This document shows, one piece after another, positions 28,430-36,846 of a DNA stretch of 64,000 bases. Source of the DNA: UBA4416 sp040387475. Its GTDB lineage: Bacteria > Bacteroidota > Bacteroidia > B-17B0 > Aurantibacillaceae. The translations under genes and the position numbers were made by a program. The stretch is taken from the NCBI GenBank assembly GCA_040387475.1, contig JAZKDT010000059.1, positions 1 through 64,000 of the forward strand, read 5' to 3'. Numbering within the stretch: position 1 is the first letter of the stretch; every line of letters begins with the position of its first letter. The notes below the pieces were generated by a model. The model did not search any database. It was not told where the DNA came from and saw nothing but the letters and a program-made list of their open reading frames with translations.

Positions 28430-28541
28430 ATGCTGTACCTACGGCACAGCATAAATTATATACATTATTCATTTCAACCAACATCTAACTCCTACGGAGT
28501 TATTTTAAAAAAATAAATATATGGATTGTCCCGAGGGGCAA
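28430..28541. repeat. Cluster of three short palindromes in intergenic DNA
   Basis: Within a 248-bp gap there are three hairpins. The first is ATGCTGT/ACAGCAT (28430-28452, 9-nt loop); the second is AACTCC-TAC-GGAGTT (28487-28501); the third is TTGTCCC/GGGGCAA (28526-28541, one G-T pair). The GC-rich arms in AT-rich DNA look like a REP-type cluster rather than one terminator. The convergent ricT-gldH and copper-cassette transcripts meet here. Confidence 0.5.
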
Positions 28542-28596
28542 ACTATTGATAAAGTATAAATACGATACATTAAAAGTGTGCCGCAGATACAAGATA

Positions 28597-29586
28597 TTAC
28601 CCTTTATCCTTGTTGCTAAAACTATAATTCAATCCCACACTAATTCTCCCGGCACTTTTTAAATTACCATCGCGTACTTGCTCCGCTGCTGTAAACTGCC
28701 AGGCCGTATTTAAAGAAAATGATTTGTAGTAAATATCCAATCCCGGTCCAACTAATAAAGAATTGACCTGCGTGTTTTTTTGCAACACATTTTTAATTTT
28801 TAAACCTTCAGTAAATTCATAATTAGCTTGTACCGATGGATAAAGAATAATACTCTTTAACTGAACTCTATAAAACACTGATACAAAATCGTTATGGCTA
28901 TTCCCTAATTTTTCTCTGAATGAATTAGTTCCGTTTGCCTTGTAGTTCAGACTAATACTCGCTCCTAGTTTTTTGCTCATGCAGATATAATTCACGTAAG
29001 CAAAGCCATCTACGCTTCCCGTGCCGGGTTGCATTTCAAAAGGCAAGCGATCACTATTGCTATCGTGAGCATAAAAATTGCCGGTTGGTAATTTAATGCC
29101 GGCCCCTAAAATAAGTTTATGCCTGATCCTTTTATCTGCTTTGGGCGTTATCACATGATAACCCGCATTGAAGGAAATATCACCAAAACCGGTATGATGA
29201 ACATAACTGTCATTTGTTTTTGACTTATTATCCATTAAAGGCAAAAACACGTTCAACTCTAAACGCTTCAGCACAAAATACTTAAAACGTAATTCAAATA
29301 TTTTATACGACTCGAAATCATTACTTGAATATATGCGAGTGGCTTGAGTTGAATCAACAGCATGATCACCGCCGTGCATGGTTCGGTAAGCCGATTTTGG
29401 GAAAAAGTGAGTTTGTTGCTGGTAATCTCTGTACCCATTGAACACACGATAGCGGTGTAAAAAAGAAATACTGCTTTTATTGTCGTATGGCGTGATCCCC
29501 ATGTAACTACCGCAAATATCACAGGCTAATGCGTTTAACGATAACATCAAACAACAGACTACAAAAAGTGCTTTTGTTTTTTTCAT
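28597..29586 (-). CDS. Outer-membrane transporter-like protein of the MbnP copper locus
   Basis: 329 residues. A signal peptide ends at ALA and leaves a mature N-terminus CDICGSYMGITPYDNKSS, a conserved Cys pair that could bind a metal. The rest alternates beta strands (FELRFKYFVLKRLELNVFLPL, HKLILGAGIKLPTG, RISVGLNYSF) as in porin-like transporters. Proteins of this type are regularly encoded next to MbnP-family proteins. Metal transport is inferred from that context and the CxxC, not shown. It is the last gene of a three-gene minus-strand set, separated from mbnP-like DNA by a REP-like element. Confidence 0.8.
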   Translation of the reverse strand: MKKTKALFVVCCLMLSLNALACDICGSYMGITPYDNKSSISFLHRYRVFNGYRDYQQQTHFFPKSAYRTMHGGDHAVDSTQATRIYSSNDFESYKIFELRFKYFVLKRLELNVFLPLMDNKSKTNDSYVHHTGFGDISFNAGYHVITPKADKRIRHKLILGAGIKLPTGNFYAHDSNSDRLPFEMQPGTGSVDGFAYVNYICMSKKLGASISLNYKANGTNSFREKLGNSHNDFVSVFYRVQLKSIILYPSVQANYEFTEGLKIKNVLQKNTQVNSLLVGPGLDIYYKSFSLNTAWQFTAAEQVRDGNLKSAGRISVGLNYSFSNKDKG

Positions 29587-29603
29587 AAATAATTTTTATA
29601 AAA

Positions 29604-29711
29604 TGTCACTTCGAGTAGCATTTGCCTATTCCTGCAAATGCATATCGAGAAGATGTTCTCAAAAGAATTCTCGATACGTTTTTTAAAGAGGCAAAACTAC
29701 TCGAACTGACA
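29604..29711. repeat. REP/BIME-like palindromic element, copy A
   Basis: Starts TGTCACTTCGAGTAGC and ends CTACTCGAACTGACA, so the ends pair. Inside, TATCGAGAAG and TTCTCGATA form a second inverted pair, and GCATTTGC/GCAAATGC a third. A related element lies at 50934-51047 and a short core copy at 52004-52036. It fills the gap between two genes on the same strand. Confidence 0.8.
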
Positions 29712-29719
29712 AAGTTGTT

Positions 29720-30502
29720 TTAATTATTATGAATGTGTTCTACCGTAAACATATCCGCGTAATTGTCTGCAATCGTTTTTGCATCCGAACCAGCTGAATG
29801 AACCGTGTGAAAAGTAGCAAAATCAATCACTGTTGGCGATTCAAACCACTCCAACAAATTGCTCGACATATGAATGGTAGGAGAAACAGAATGAGTAACT
29901 TTTGCTGTATCATTATTAAATGACGGCATCGCAATCCTCATTGCTTTATTGGACCCTGAAAAACCACCTGCATGAAAAGTTAGCTTGTTACCACTTGCCG
30001 GCGACTGTGGAGAATTACCCTCCATTTTTGCCATAATATATCCCTGGTTCCAAACCCAAACCATACCGTTAACCGGATCTAAAGCGCCTGTTCCGGGGGT
30101 TAAATTATGAACGCTATCCACACCTATCATAAATTCAATGGCTTTATAATCGCCAAAGGGAACATTCTCCATGGTGATCAAAGTTGATGAAGGTTGATCA
30201 TGATCTATTAAATGGTAGCTATTGGGTTCTGTCCAAACTGAATTATCAGTTTTTGTAATTTTGATATTACTAATATAGTAACGATACATGGTAACATTAA
30301 ATGTATTACCGGCCTGATTCGTGTAAGTTTCTGTATTAAATACCAAATCAGAATCGCCCACCATGGCTTCAAATAAAATATTGAGTTTTCCCTCTGGTGC
30401 CGGAGCTTCCGGTTCTGGCTCCGGTCCTACTACGGTGTCTTTTTTACAATGTGACAAGCTTAATGCTAAAAGTGCTATCGTTGTTATAAATATGTGTTTC
30501 AT
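29720..30502 (-). CDS. MbnP family lipoprotein, copper-associated
   Basis: 260 residues. Signal peptide with lipobox (LSLSHCKKD, Cys19), then a Glu/Pro-rich linker and the MbnP domain: LNILFEAMVGDSDLVF, YRYYISNIKI, WNQGYIMAKMEG, GGFSGSNKAMRIAMP. MbnP-type proteins, first noted beside methanobactin and MbnH di-haem enzymes, are periplasmic or outer-membrane proteins linked to copper acquisition. No MbnH-like di-haem peroxidase is next door here; a CxxC-bearing transporter-like gene follows instead. His residues cluster at the C-terminus (VEHIHNN). The family call is good; copper binding is inferred. Confidence 0.85.
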   Translation of the reverse strand: MKHIFITTIALLALSLSHCKKDTVVGPEPEPEAPAPEGKLNILFEAMVGDSDLVFNTETYTNQAGNTFNVTMYRYYISNIKITKTDNSVWTEPNSYHLIDHDQPSSTLITMENVPFGDYKAIEFMIGVDSVHNLTPGTGALDPVNGMVWVWNQGYIMAKMEGNSPQSPASGNKLTFHAGGFSGSNKAMRIAMPSFNNDTAKVTHSVSPTIHMSSNLLEWFESPTVIDFATFHTVHSAGSDAKTIADNYADMFTVEHIHNN

Positions 30503-30595
30503 TTTAAATAAATTAAGTATATGATCGTCTCACTTCACTTGTTTTTCTAAAGAAATAAAAAAAAAGAAAGATTATAGTTAAACCGTTAATAAATT

Positions 30596-30976
30596 TTAAA
30601 ATGACGGCGGATGAAACACTGACGCAGAAATATTATTTGGGATGTTTTCTGTTGATGTAGAAAATACTTGTTTACTCTCTTGTGATGGTTCAAATATAAA
30701 CGTTATCAAACCTGTGCGCAATTCTGATTTTTCAGTTTTATCTTTTATGGACGAAGAGGAATCTGACTGACGTTTGTCTTCTTTTTTGATCTCTTTTTCC
30801 AAATAACATTTAGCCTCACAGCAACTTTTAGGTTTATTCTTATTTTCGCAAACAGTTGCAGCCAACTCTTTTTGATTGAACTTAAAGTGGAAATAAATAA
30901 CTGTTCGCGCAGCACATTGCCAGCTGAAACTGATCAGTAAAAAAACTGAGAAGAGTATGTGTGCCCGTTTTTTCAT
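30596..30976 (-). CDS. Small secreted Cys/Lys-rich protein of the copper locus, function unknown
   Basis: 126 residues. The signal peptide is followed by FKFNQKELAATVCENKNKP and then SCCEAKCYLEKEIKK, giving four Cys in a short span. The remainder is charged, with a hydrophobic LRTGLITFIFEP strand. Short proteins with the CENKNKP...CxxKCYL pattern recur in Bacteroidota near metal or respiration genes; the Cys arrangement would suit metal binding. It lies 93 bp upstream of the MbnP-like gene on the same strand and is probably the first gene of the set. The function is not known. Confidence 0.65.
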   Translation of the reverse strand: MKKRAHILFSVFLLISFSWQCAARTVIYFHFKFNQKELAATVCENKNKPKSCCEAKCYLEKEIKKEDKRQSDSSSSIKDKTEKSELRTGLITFIFEPSQESKQVFSTSTENIPNNISASVFHPPSF

Positions 30977-31004
30977 TGCGCATCACAAATATAGCAAATG
31001 AAAT

Positions 31005-33539
31005 TTATTTAGTAAGGATGATTTTCTTAACGCTTGTCGCCAAATTTACCTGATAAACCGATAAAAAATAGACCCCATTGTCATATCCCGACAAATCAAC
31101 ACCGATGATTGGTGTACTTAACTGACTTTTTAAAATCAGTCGCCCTTGTATATCTGTTACTTCTATAAAACTTGTTGAAGAAATTGCATTTTCTGCTATT
31201 TCTACATTAAAAATTCCTTTTGAAGGATTAGGAAACACACGTATATCTTCATTCACAATCGGCTCGAATTCCATTTCGCCGGTAATAGTCATCGTTCCCA
31301 TCTTCATGCCGTTTCCAAAACTAGTCACCCACATTTCAGAAGTGTTATAGGGGTTAAAAAATACGCGCTCCGGCTGACGAAAAGGGTAACTCGCAACGTT
31401 TGAAAAAGCCGGTGTTGCTGAATTGATATTAGCGCTTTTCCAAAGGCCTTGAGTTTCGGTTGTAATATATAGCTCATTTGGATTGTTCGGATTAAAGGTA
31501 CACGAGGTGGCCCGATCCAAGGTACTACTAGTTAACTTAATCCAATTGGTGCCACGATTCGTTGTTTTATATAAACCTCCCAAACCATTGGGTGCACCTC
31601 CCCAACCGCTGAACACGTTCACATACCAGGTATTTTGAGTGGCGTCATTCGGATCTATTACTACATCTTTGGTCCAGTAATACATGCCTGTGTGCGATTT
31701 GTCTGTCCAACTGTTTGATGCAGGATCGTAAATAAAAACACCTGAACTGGCAGTAAATACGGTAGTTCTTCTTCCCGAATAGGTTGCCACCAACTTACCA
31801 TCATTTAGAACAACCAGGGAAGCGGGATGTTTTTCGGTACGGGGAGGATTAGGTAATAATGTCCAGGTGGAGGTTGCCAAATTGGAAAGGTCATCACAAC
31901 GATATACGCCGCCCACTCCTGAACCACCATTATAATGAATAACACTGGCGTAAGCACGGTTTGTGTTATTGGGATCCAAGGCGATCCAGAAAACCGGATG
32001 ATTAAATATTTTTAAATTTTGCCAGGTCTGGCCATTGTTGGTAGAATAAATAATTTTTCCATTGGCATCGGCGGCATCTAAAATCGCATCCGTTAAACGG
32101 GTACTTTGATACATATCATGAATATTAGATGTAGCGGCAAATAAAGTTCCGCTAGCACTTTGCGCAACTCGGTAGGTAGAGTTAGCTGCATTTCCAGTAT
32201 AATTAAACGACCATGTATTTCCGGCATCAATACTTCTGATTCCTTTGATATCCGAAAAACACGCCCACATGTTGTTAGCGGTTGCCCAATGCACCTGCCA
32301 GCAGGTCGTGTTTTCTATGCCTGCCGTTGAGTAACTTTGCATAGGCGGCGTTACTGCACCGGCAGCATGCTGACCTGTTGGATTGACATATGCTTGCTGC
32401 CAGCTAGTTCCACCATTGGTTGTTTTATGACAAAAACCAAAGTCACCAAAAATAACTACCTGTGAATTATTTGCAGCGACATCAAATCCAAACGGGCATT
32501 CTCCATAACTCCACCCTCTATCGCCACCTTGTCCGCTCCAACCCGTGTTGATGTTTTGGTTAGTATTAGTAATAAATGTATTGCTCCAATTTCCACCGGC
32601 ATTCGTTGTTTTAAAAATCGTGGGTTCACTGTTATCATTACTGCCCGCTACGTAAACCGTGTTGATGTCATTCTCGGCCATATCAATGAACATCGGGAAA
32701 TCTGTTATTAAATTAATTCCTGTTGATTTACTTATCCAATTACTTGTTCCATAATCACAGGAGTAAATGCCTTTACAAAAATCGTAATAATCTGAACCTT
32801 GTAAACCAACATAAATATCACCCGCATCTCCTGTTAAACAAAAAAAGCGTGTGGTTGTTCCAACCTTAGCCGCGGCGAAACTCCAGATACGATCAGATGC
32901 CGGAATACCTGTGATTGCTGCATTTGCCCAAGTAGTGCCACTGTTGGTTGAAACTAATATCCCATCATTAGTTCCTACATATATATTTGCCCCATCAAAT
33001 AAAACGCCGCCCACAACATTGCCTGCGCCTGAGTTTGCCGCGGTATGAAATTGAGTGAAACTCAAGCCTCCATTGTTTGAAATATAAATTTCTCCGTAAG
33101 TAGAAATGATCAGTTGATTTGAATTATTATAGTTCACGTGGATGGTGTAGACATCTGAACCCGGGTCCGGATTTCCAGCCAGGGTTGTCCAGTTAGCACC
33201 ATTGTTTGTGCTTTTAACAGGCGTACCGATGTCATTGATGTAACTGATCGAGTATAACAAATTAGAAGTGTTTGTGTAACACACTTTAGAATTATGTCCG
33301 CCTGTAAATTGAGAAAAATGCACTTGCGAATAACTTGTTCCAAAATTAGTAGTGTGAAACAACTCGCTCATGTCGCATGAGATGTAAAATTCATTGTTAT
33401 TTCCCGGATTAATACTTGGCGAAAATAAAGCGCCGCCCCCTCCTACGCCACGGGAACTCCAGGATGCAGGTTGGGCAATAATTGTAATAGAAAATAAAAT
33501 AATGCAGAGAATCGAAAAGTAATTTTTCTTCATAGTCAT
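31005..33539 (-). CDS. Secreted BNR/Asp-box repeat protein with type A T9SS sorting domain
   Basis: 844 residues. A signal peptide (to about residue 22) is followed by a multi-blade beta-propeller with at least eight Asp-box motifs (STNNGANW, STNSGTTW, TTNAGGNW, TTNGGTSW, SIDAGNTW, STNNGQTW, TTNRGTNW). This is the layout of GH74 xyloglucanases, sialidases and VPS10-like propellers; no catalytic pair could be assigned. The C-terminus (VFPNPSKGIFNVEI, then NGVYFLSV and KKIILTK) is a type A sorting domain, so the protein should leave the cell through T9SS. The Met at residue 3 is an equally good start. It is a stand-alone gene. An enzyme acting on a glycan is possible but not shown. Confidence 0.87.
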   Translation of the reverse strand: MTMKKNYFSILCIILFSITIIAQPASWSSRGVGGGGALFSPSINPGNNNEFYISCDMSELFHTTNFGTSYSQVHFSQFTGGHNSKVCYTNTSNLLYSISYINDIGTPVKSTNNGANWTTLAGNPDPGSDVYTIHVNYNNSNQLIISTYGEIYISNNGGLSFTQFHTAANSGAGNVVGGVLFDGANIYVGTNDGILVSTNSGTTWANAAITGIPASDRIWSFAAAKVGTTTRFFCLTGDAGDIYVGLQGSDYYDFCKGIYSCDYGTSNWISKSTGINLITDFPMFIDMAENDINTVYVAGSNDNSEPTIFKTTNAGGNWSNTFITNTNQNINTGWSGQGGDRGWSYGECPFGFDVAANNSQVVIFGDFGFCHKTTNGGTSWQQAYVNPTGQHAAGAVTPPMQSYSTAGIENTTCWQVHWATANNMWACFSDIKGIRSIDAGNTWSFNYTGNAANSTYRVAQSASGTLFAATSNIHDMYQSTRLTDAILDAADANGKIIYSTNNGQTWQNLKIFNHPVFWIALDPNNTNRAYASVIHYNGGSGVGGVYRCDDLSNLATSTWTLLPNPPRTEKHPASLVVLNDGKLVATYSGRRTTVFTASSGVFIYDPASNSWTDKSHTGMYYWTKDVVIDPNDATQNTWYVNVFSGWGGAPNGLGGLYKTTNRGTNWIKLTSSTLDRATSCTFNPNNPNELYITTETQGLWKSANINSATPAFSNVASYPFRQPERVFFNPYNTSEMWVTSFGNGMKMGTMTITGEMEFEPIVNEDIRVFPNPSKGIFNVEIAENAISSTSFIEVTDIQGRLILKSQLSTPIIGVDLSGYDNGVYFLSVYQVNLATSVKKIILTK

Positions 33540-33723
33540 AGCTTTTAAAACACCAGTATGAAGTTATAAAATAAATTTATGCGTTACGCTATCAAGAAAT
33601 ACTTAATTGGTTTAGTGCAGAAATATTACAGAATCGAGAAATGTTCTTTAGCAAGTCCCTTCCAGAGAAATCGGGAAGCGTTCTTCATTTATATTCTGGT
33701 TCTCGTTCACTCACAGCCGCCCT

Positions 33724-33744
33724 CAAAAGTTCACTGAACTTTTG
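33724..33744. repeat. Perfect 10-bp palindrome in the gap before the BNR gene
   Basis: CAAAAGTTCA and TGAACTTTTG flank a single C. The 256-bp gap (33540-33795) separates the obg stop from the upstream region of the BNR gene and holds no gene. The palindrome lacks a T-tract, so it is not a clear terminator; it may be a repeat remnant or a protein-binding site. Confidence 0.4.
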
Positions 33745-33795
33745 CCGTGCTCGACCTCACAGATAGGCTTACACATTCTTTATGAAAATAAAAAT

Positions 33796-34800
33796 TTAAT
33801 TCAATTGCTTCCACAACATATCTTTTAACTCCTGAACATTGTATCCGGTTTGAGAAGAAAAGAATATATAAGGAATTTTGAATTTCCCTTTCATGCGTTT
33901 GTTCAGATCTTTTTCCAGCTCCATGATCAGTTCTTCATCGATGGTGTCGCATTTCGAAATAGCCAGAATACGTTGTTTATCCAACAACTCAGGGTTGTAT
34001 TGCTTTAATTCGTTCAGCAAGATCTTATACTCTTCGTAAATATTATCGCTTTGGCAGCTTACCAAAAATAATAAGCTGGAGTTACGCTCAATATGCCGTA
34101 GGAAACGAACACCTAATCCTTTTCCTTCACTGGCACCTTCTATAATTCCTGGAATATCTGCCATTACAAAGCTTTTGTAATCGCGGTAAGGCACAATTCC
34201 TAAATTAGGGGTTAAGGTTGTGAATGGGTAATTGGCAATCTCAGGTTTAGCTGCCGATACCACTGATAATAAAGTAGATTTGCCTGCGTTAGGAAAACCT
34301 ACTAAGCCAACATCTGCCAATACTTTTAATTCTAAAACTTTCCACTCTTCCTTTCCTTCTTCTCCCGGTTGCGAGTAACGCGGTGTTTGATTAGTTGGTG
34401 ATTTGAAATGCGCATTTCCTCTTCCGCCCATTCCGCCAGGTAATAAAATAAATTCCTGCCCTTCTTCGGTAATCTCACAAATAATTTCACCGGTCTCCAA
34501 ATCACGTGCAACCGTGCCCAAAGGCACATCTAATATTTCATCCTCTCCTTCTTTTCCTGATTTATGAGAAGAACCCCCATCACCACCTTGCGTAGCAATA
34601 ATATGTTTACGGTATTTTAAATGGATCAATGTCCAGAATTGCTTGTTACCACGCAAAATAACATGTCCACCACGGCCACCATCGCCACCATCAGGCCCGC
34701 CAAAGGCCGTTAATTTATCGCGGTGTAAATGCGTAGAACCCTTTCCACCTTTTCCACTTCTGCAACAGATCCTTACGTAATCAACAAAATTATTATCCAC
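33796..34800 (-). CDS. obgE: Obg/CgtA GTPase
   Basis: 334 residues. The glycine-rich Obg fold occupies residues 1-158 (RSGKGGKGSTHLHRDK, GGPDGGDGGRGGHVILRG, LPGGMGGRGNAHFKS). The G domain follows with P-loop GFPNAGKST near residue 166, switch FTTLTPNLG, DIPGIIEGASEGKGLG (G3) and SKCD (G4). Obg is an essential GTPase in 50S ribosome assembly and stress signalling. There is no OCT domain after the G domain, as in many Bacteroidota. It is the last gene of an hpt-adk-obg series, preceded by a long AT-rich inverted repeat. Confidence 0.96.
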   Translation of the reverse strand: MDNNFVDYVRICCRSGKGGKGSTHLHRDKLTAFGGPDGGDGGRGGHVILRGNKQFWTLIHLKYRKHIIATQGGDGGSSHKSGKEGEDEILDVPLGTVARDLETGEIICEITEEGQEFILLPGGMGGRGNAHFKSPTNQTPRYSQPGEEGKEEWKVLELKVLADVGLVGFPNAGKSTLLSVVSAAKPEIANYPFTTLTPNLGIVPYRDYKSFVMADIPGIIEGASEGKGLGVRFLRHIERNSSLLFLVSCQSDNIYEEYKILLNELKQYNPELLDKQRILAISKCDTIDEELIMELEKDLNKRMKGKFKIPYIFFSSQTGYNVQELKDMLWKQLN

Positions 34801-34821
34801 TTTCTTTTAGATTAAAGATAA

Positions 34822-34869
34822 AAGACAAAAGATTTAAGAGAAGTTCATTCATCTTAAATCTTTTGTCTT
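34822..34869. repeat. Perfect 18-bp inverted repeat between adk and obg
   Basis: AAGACAAAAGATTTAAGA at 34822-34839 and its exact reverse complement at 34852-34869, with a 12-nt loop. It could form a hairpin in the mRNA between adk and obg and act as an attenuator or a processing site. It lacks a GC-rich stem, so strong termination is doubtful. Confidence 0.6.
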
Positions 34870-34882
34870 AAGTCTTATGAAA

Positions 34883-36160
34883 TTACTTTTTCTTTTTAGT
34901 CGCTTTTTTTGGAGCAGCCTTTTTTACAACTTTCTTAGGCGCTATTTTTTTTGCTACTTTCTTTACTGCCTTTTTTACGATGCTCTTTTTAGCTACCACC
35001 TTTTTTACCACTTTTTTAATGGCTTTTTTAGGCGCTATTTTTTTAGCAGCTTTTTTGATCACTTTCTTAGGCGCTATTTTTTTTACTGCCTGTTTAATAA
35101 TCTTTTTAGCTGTAGCTTTTTTCGGTGCTAATTTTTTAACCACCTTTTTTGGAGCGGGTTTCTTACTAGAATTCTTTGGTGACGACTTTTTAGCAGGTAC
35201 TTTTTTGACAGGAACCGCTTTCCTAACAACTTTTTTAGCAGAAGATTTTTTGGCCACTGATTTCTTAACAGGTGCTGATTTCTTCACTGGTGCTTTCGAC
35301 GCTACTTTCTTAACTGCCTTTTTAGGCGCCGACTTTTTAACGTCTTTTTTCACAGGTGCTTTTTCTTTTTTATCTGAATGAAAAAAGTTGCTTACTGTTT
35401 CTTTGATCTTGGCAATAATTCCCTTCTCGGGCTTTTTAGTATCGTTATCTTTTGCCTGACGAACTTCTTCAATATCCTGTTTCAATTCATTTGAAATTTC
35501 AGTGGCCACTTCAAAATCATTGATCGTTAGATCCAAATGTTCAATATCATTTTCTAACATCGTTAATTCCATCTCCGCTTTTACAAAAGTAATACGCTCT
35601 GTTAACTGGTTAAAAATAGAATCAATAGAGCCAATACCATTTATTGAATGAAATTTGGCCTGTTCAGAATAATATTTTTTAAGCGGCAGGGTTTTATTAT
35701 TGTATTCGTTTACGCGGTTTCTGATGATATCTTCGTTCTGATCATCCGCTCTCCCTGAATCCTTTCCACGTAACAACAACCGTTTCACTAACTCTTCGTT
35801 ATCAACGTCCAATGCAAGCATGGCGCCAATAGCTGTTCCTTTTTTTTGCAACAAATCATCCAAAGCAACAGCCTGAGCTTGTGTACGCGGGAAACCATCA
35901 AAGATAAATCCGCCTGCATTTGGATTTGCATCTAATTTAGATTCGATCATACCAATCACGATATCATCGCTCACTAAATCGCCGCGATCCATAATTTGTT
36001 TGGCTTCCGTTCCAAGAGCTGTTCCTCTTGCAATTTCGCTACGCAAAATATCGCCGGTAGATAAATGCACTAAACCATATTTTTCAATTAATTTTTCAGA
36101 TTGAGTTCCTTTGCCGGCGCCCGGAGGGCCAAATAAAACGATGTTTAACATGTTGCTCAT
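34883..36160 (-). CDS. adk: Adenylate kinase fused to a histone-H1-like Lys/Ala/Pro tail
   Basis: 425 residues, twice the normal length. Residues 1-190 are a short-type adenylate kinase: P-loop GPPGAGKGT (11-19), STGDILRSE (AMP site), FDGFPRTQAQA, RLLLRGKDSGRADD and RNRVNEY. It interconverts ATP+AMP and 2 ADP in the cytoplasm. A helical linker (about 190-255) leads to about 170 residues made almost only of K, A, P, S and V in runs such as KKAAPKKATKKKK, like histone H1 or bacterial Hc1/Hc2 tails. Such tails bind DNA or RNA without sequence preference. The frame is continuous, and codon use in the tail is AT-rich like the rest. It lies between hpt and obg. Confidence 0.93.
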   Translation of the reverse strand: MSNMLNIVLFGPPGAGKGTQSEKLIEKYGLVHLSTGDILRSEIARGTALGTEAKQIMDRGDLVSDDIVIGMIESKLDANPNAGGFIFDGFPRTQAQAVALDDLLQKKGTAIGAMLALDVDNEELVKRLLLRGKDSGRADDQNEDIIRNRVNEYNNKTLPLKKYYSEQAKFHSINGIGSIDSIFNQLTERITFVKAEMELTMLENDIEHLDLTINDFEVATEISNELKQDIEEVRQAKDNDTKKPEKGIIAKIKETVSNFFHSDKKEKAPVKKDVKKSAPKKAVKKVASKAPVKKSAPVKKSVAKKSSAKKVVRKAVPVKKVPAKKSSPKNSSKKPAPKKVVKKLAPKKATAKKIIKQAVKKIAPKKVIKKAAKKIAPKKAIKKVVKKVVAKKSIVKKAVKKVAKKIAPKKVVKKAAPKKATKKKK

Positions 36161-36184
36161 AAATTAATATTTAATTGTTATTTA

Positions 36185-36724
36185 TTATTTTGACTCAAGT
36201 ACAAAAATTGCTTTCATGTTTCTTCCCAACCCATCGTAGTCTAATCCATAACCAACTACAAAGTCGTTAGGAATTTCCATACCAACATAATCCACTTTAA
36301 TATCTTTTTTGTAAGCTTCGGGTTTCAATAAAAATGAAGCCACTTTAATTTGCTTTACTTCTTTTTTGGTTAATAACGTCACCAGTTTTTCCAGGGTAAT
36401 TCCCGTGTCAACAATATCTTCAACGATCACAACGGTTCTACCTTTAATTTCTTCGGTCAATCCAATCATTTCTGTAACCGTTCCTGTGCTGCTCGTGCCA
36501 TGATAAGATGCGAGTTTAATGAAAGAAATTTCACAGGGAATCGTTACTTCTTTTAAAAGATCGGCAGCGAACATAAATGAACCATTTAGCACGACTAAAA
36601 ATAAAGGCATGTCGTTTACTAAATCTGCATTTATTTTTACTGCCAGGTTAGCTACACTTTCCGAAATTTTTTCGGATGAAATATAGGGCACAAAGGTTTT
36701 ATCGTTTAGGGTTACGCGTTGCAT
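36185..36724 (-). CDS. hpt: Hypoxanthine phosphoribosyltransferase
   Basis: 179 residues. The PRPP loop VVIVEDIVDTGITL and the flexible-loop region around SYHGTSSTGTV identify a purine salvage PRTase; VGMEIPNDFVVGYGLDY is the typical purine-binding end. It makes IMP or GMP from hypoxanthine or guanine and PRPP. The start at 36724 (MQRVTLND) is preferred; the longer frame from 36808 adds a hydrophobic segment that does not belong to the family. It is the first of hpt-adk-obg, a common Bacteroidota order. Confidence 0.94.
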   Translation of the reverse strand: MQRVTLNDKTFVPYISSEKISESVANLAVKINADLVNDMPLFLVVLNGSFMFAADLLKEVTIPCEISFIKLASYHGTSSTGTVTEMIGLTEEIKGRTVVIVEDIVDTGITLEKLVTLLTKKEVKQIKVASFLLKPEAYKKDIKVDYVGMEIPNDFVVGYGLDYDGLGRNMKAIFVLESK

Positions 36725-36846
36725 TGGGTCTTTTTGTAAAAACACAAATATAATAACTATTTGAATGAAAAAAGCCTTTATCTCCTTGTTTAGGGCAAAA
36801 CACCGCACTTTCTTATCGTATGTGAAGCAAATTTCAAGTACATTTG

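Noticed and set aside
34877..35381. Plus-strand Phe-rich open frames opposite the adk tail
   Set aside because: Lys codons AAA read as Phe TTT on the other strand. They are mirror images of the Lys-rich tail with no start context.
36725..36808. Longer hpt frame with a hydrophobic N-terminus
   Set aside because: Hpt is a cytosolic enzyme and the family starts near MQRVTLND; the extra segment is intergenic.
36839..36846. TACATTTG matching the -7 consensus just before the MATE gene
   Set aside because: Transcription would begin after the chosen ATG and there is no -33 element at the right distance; probably chance.
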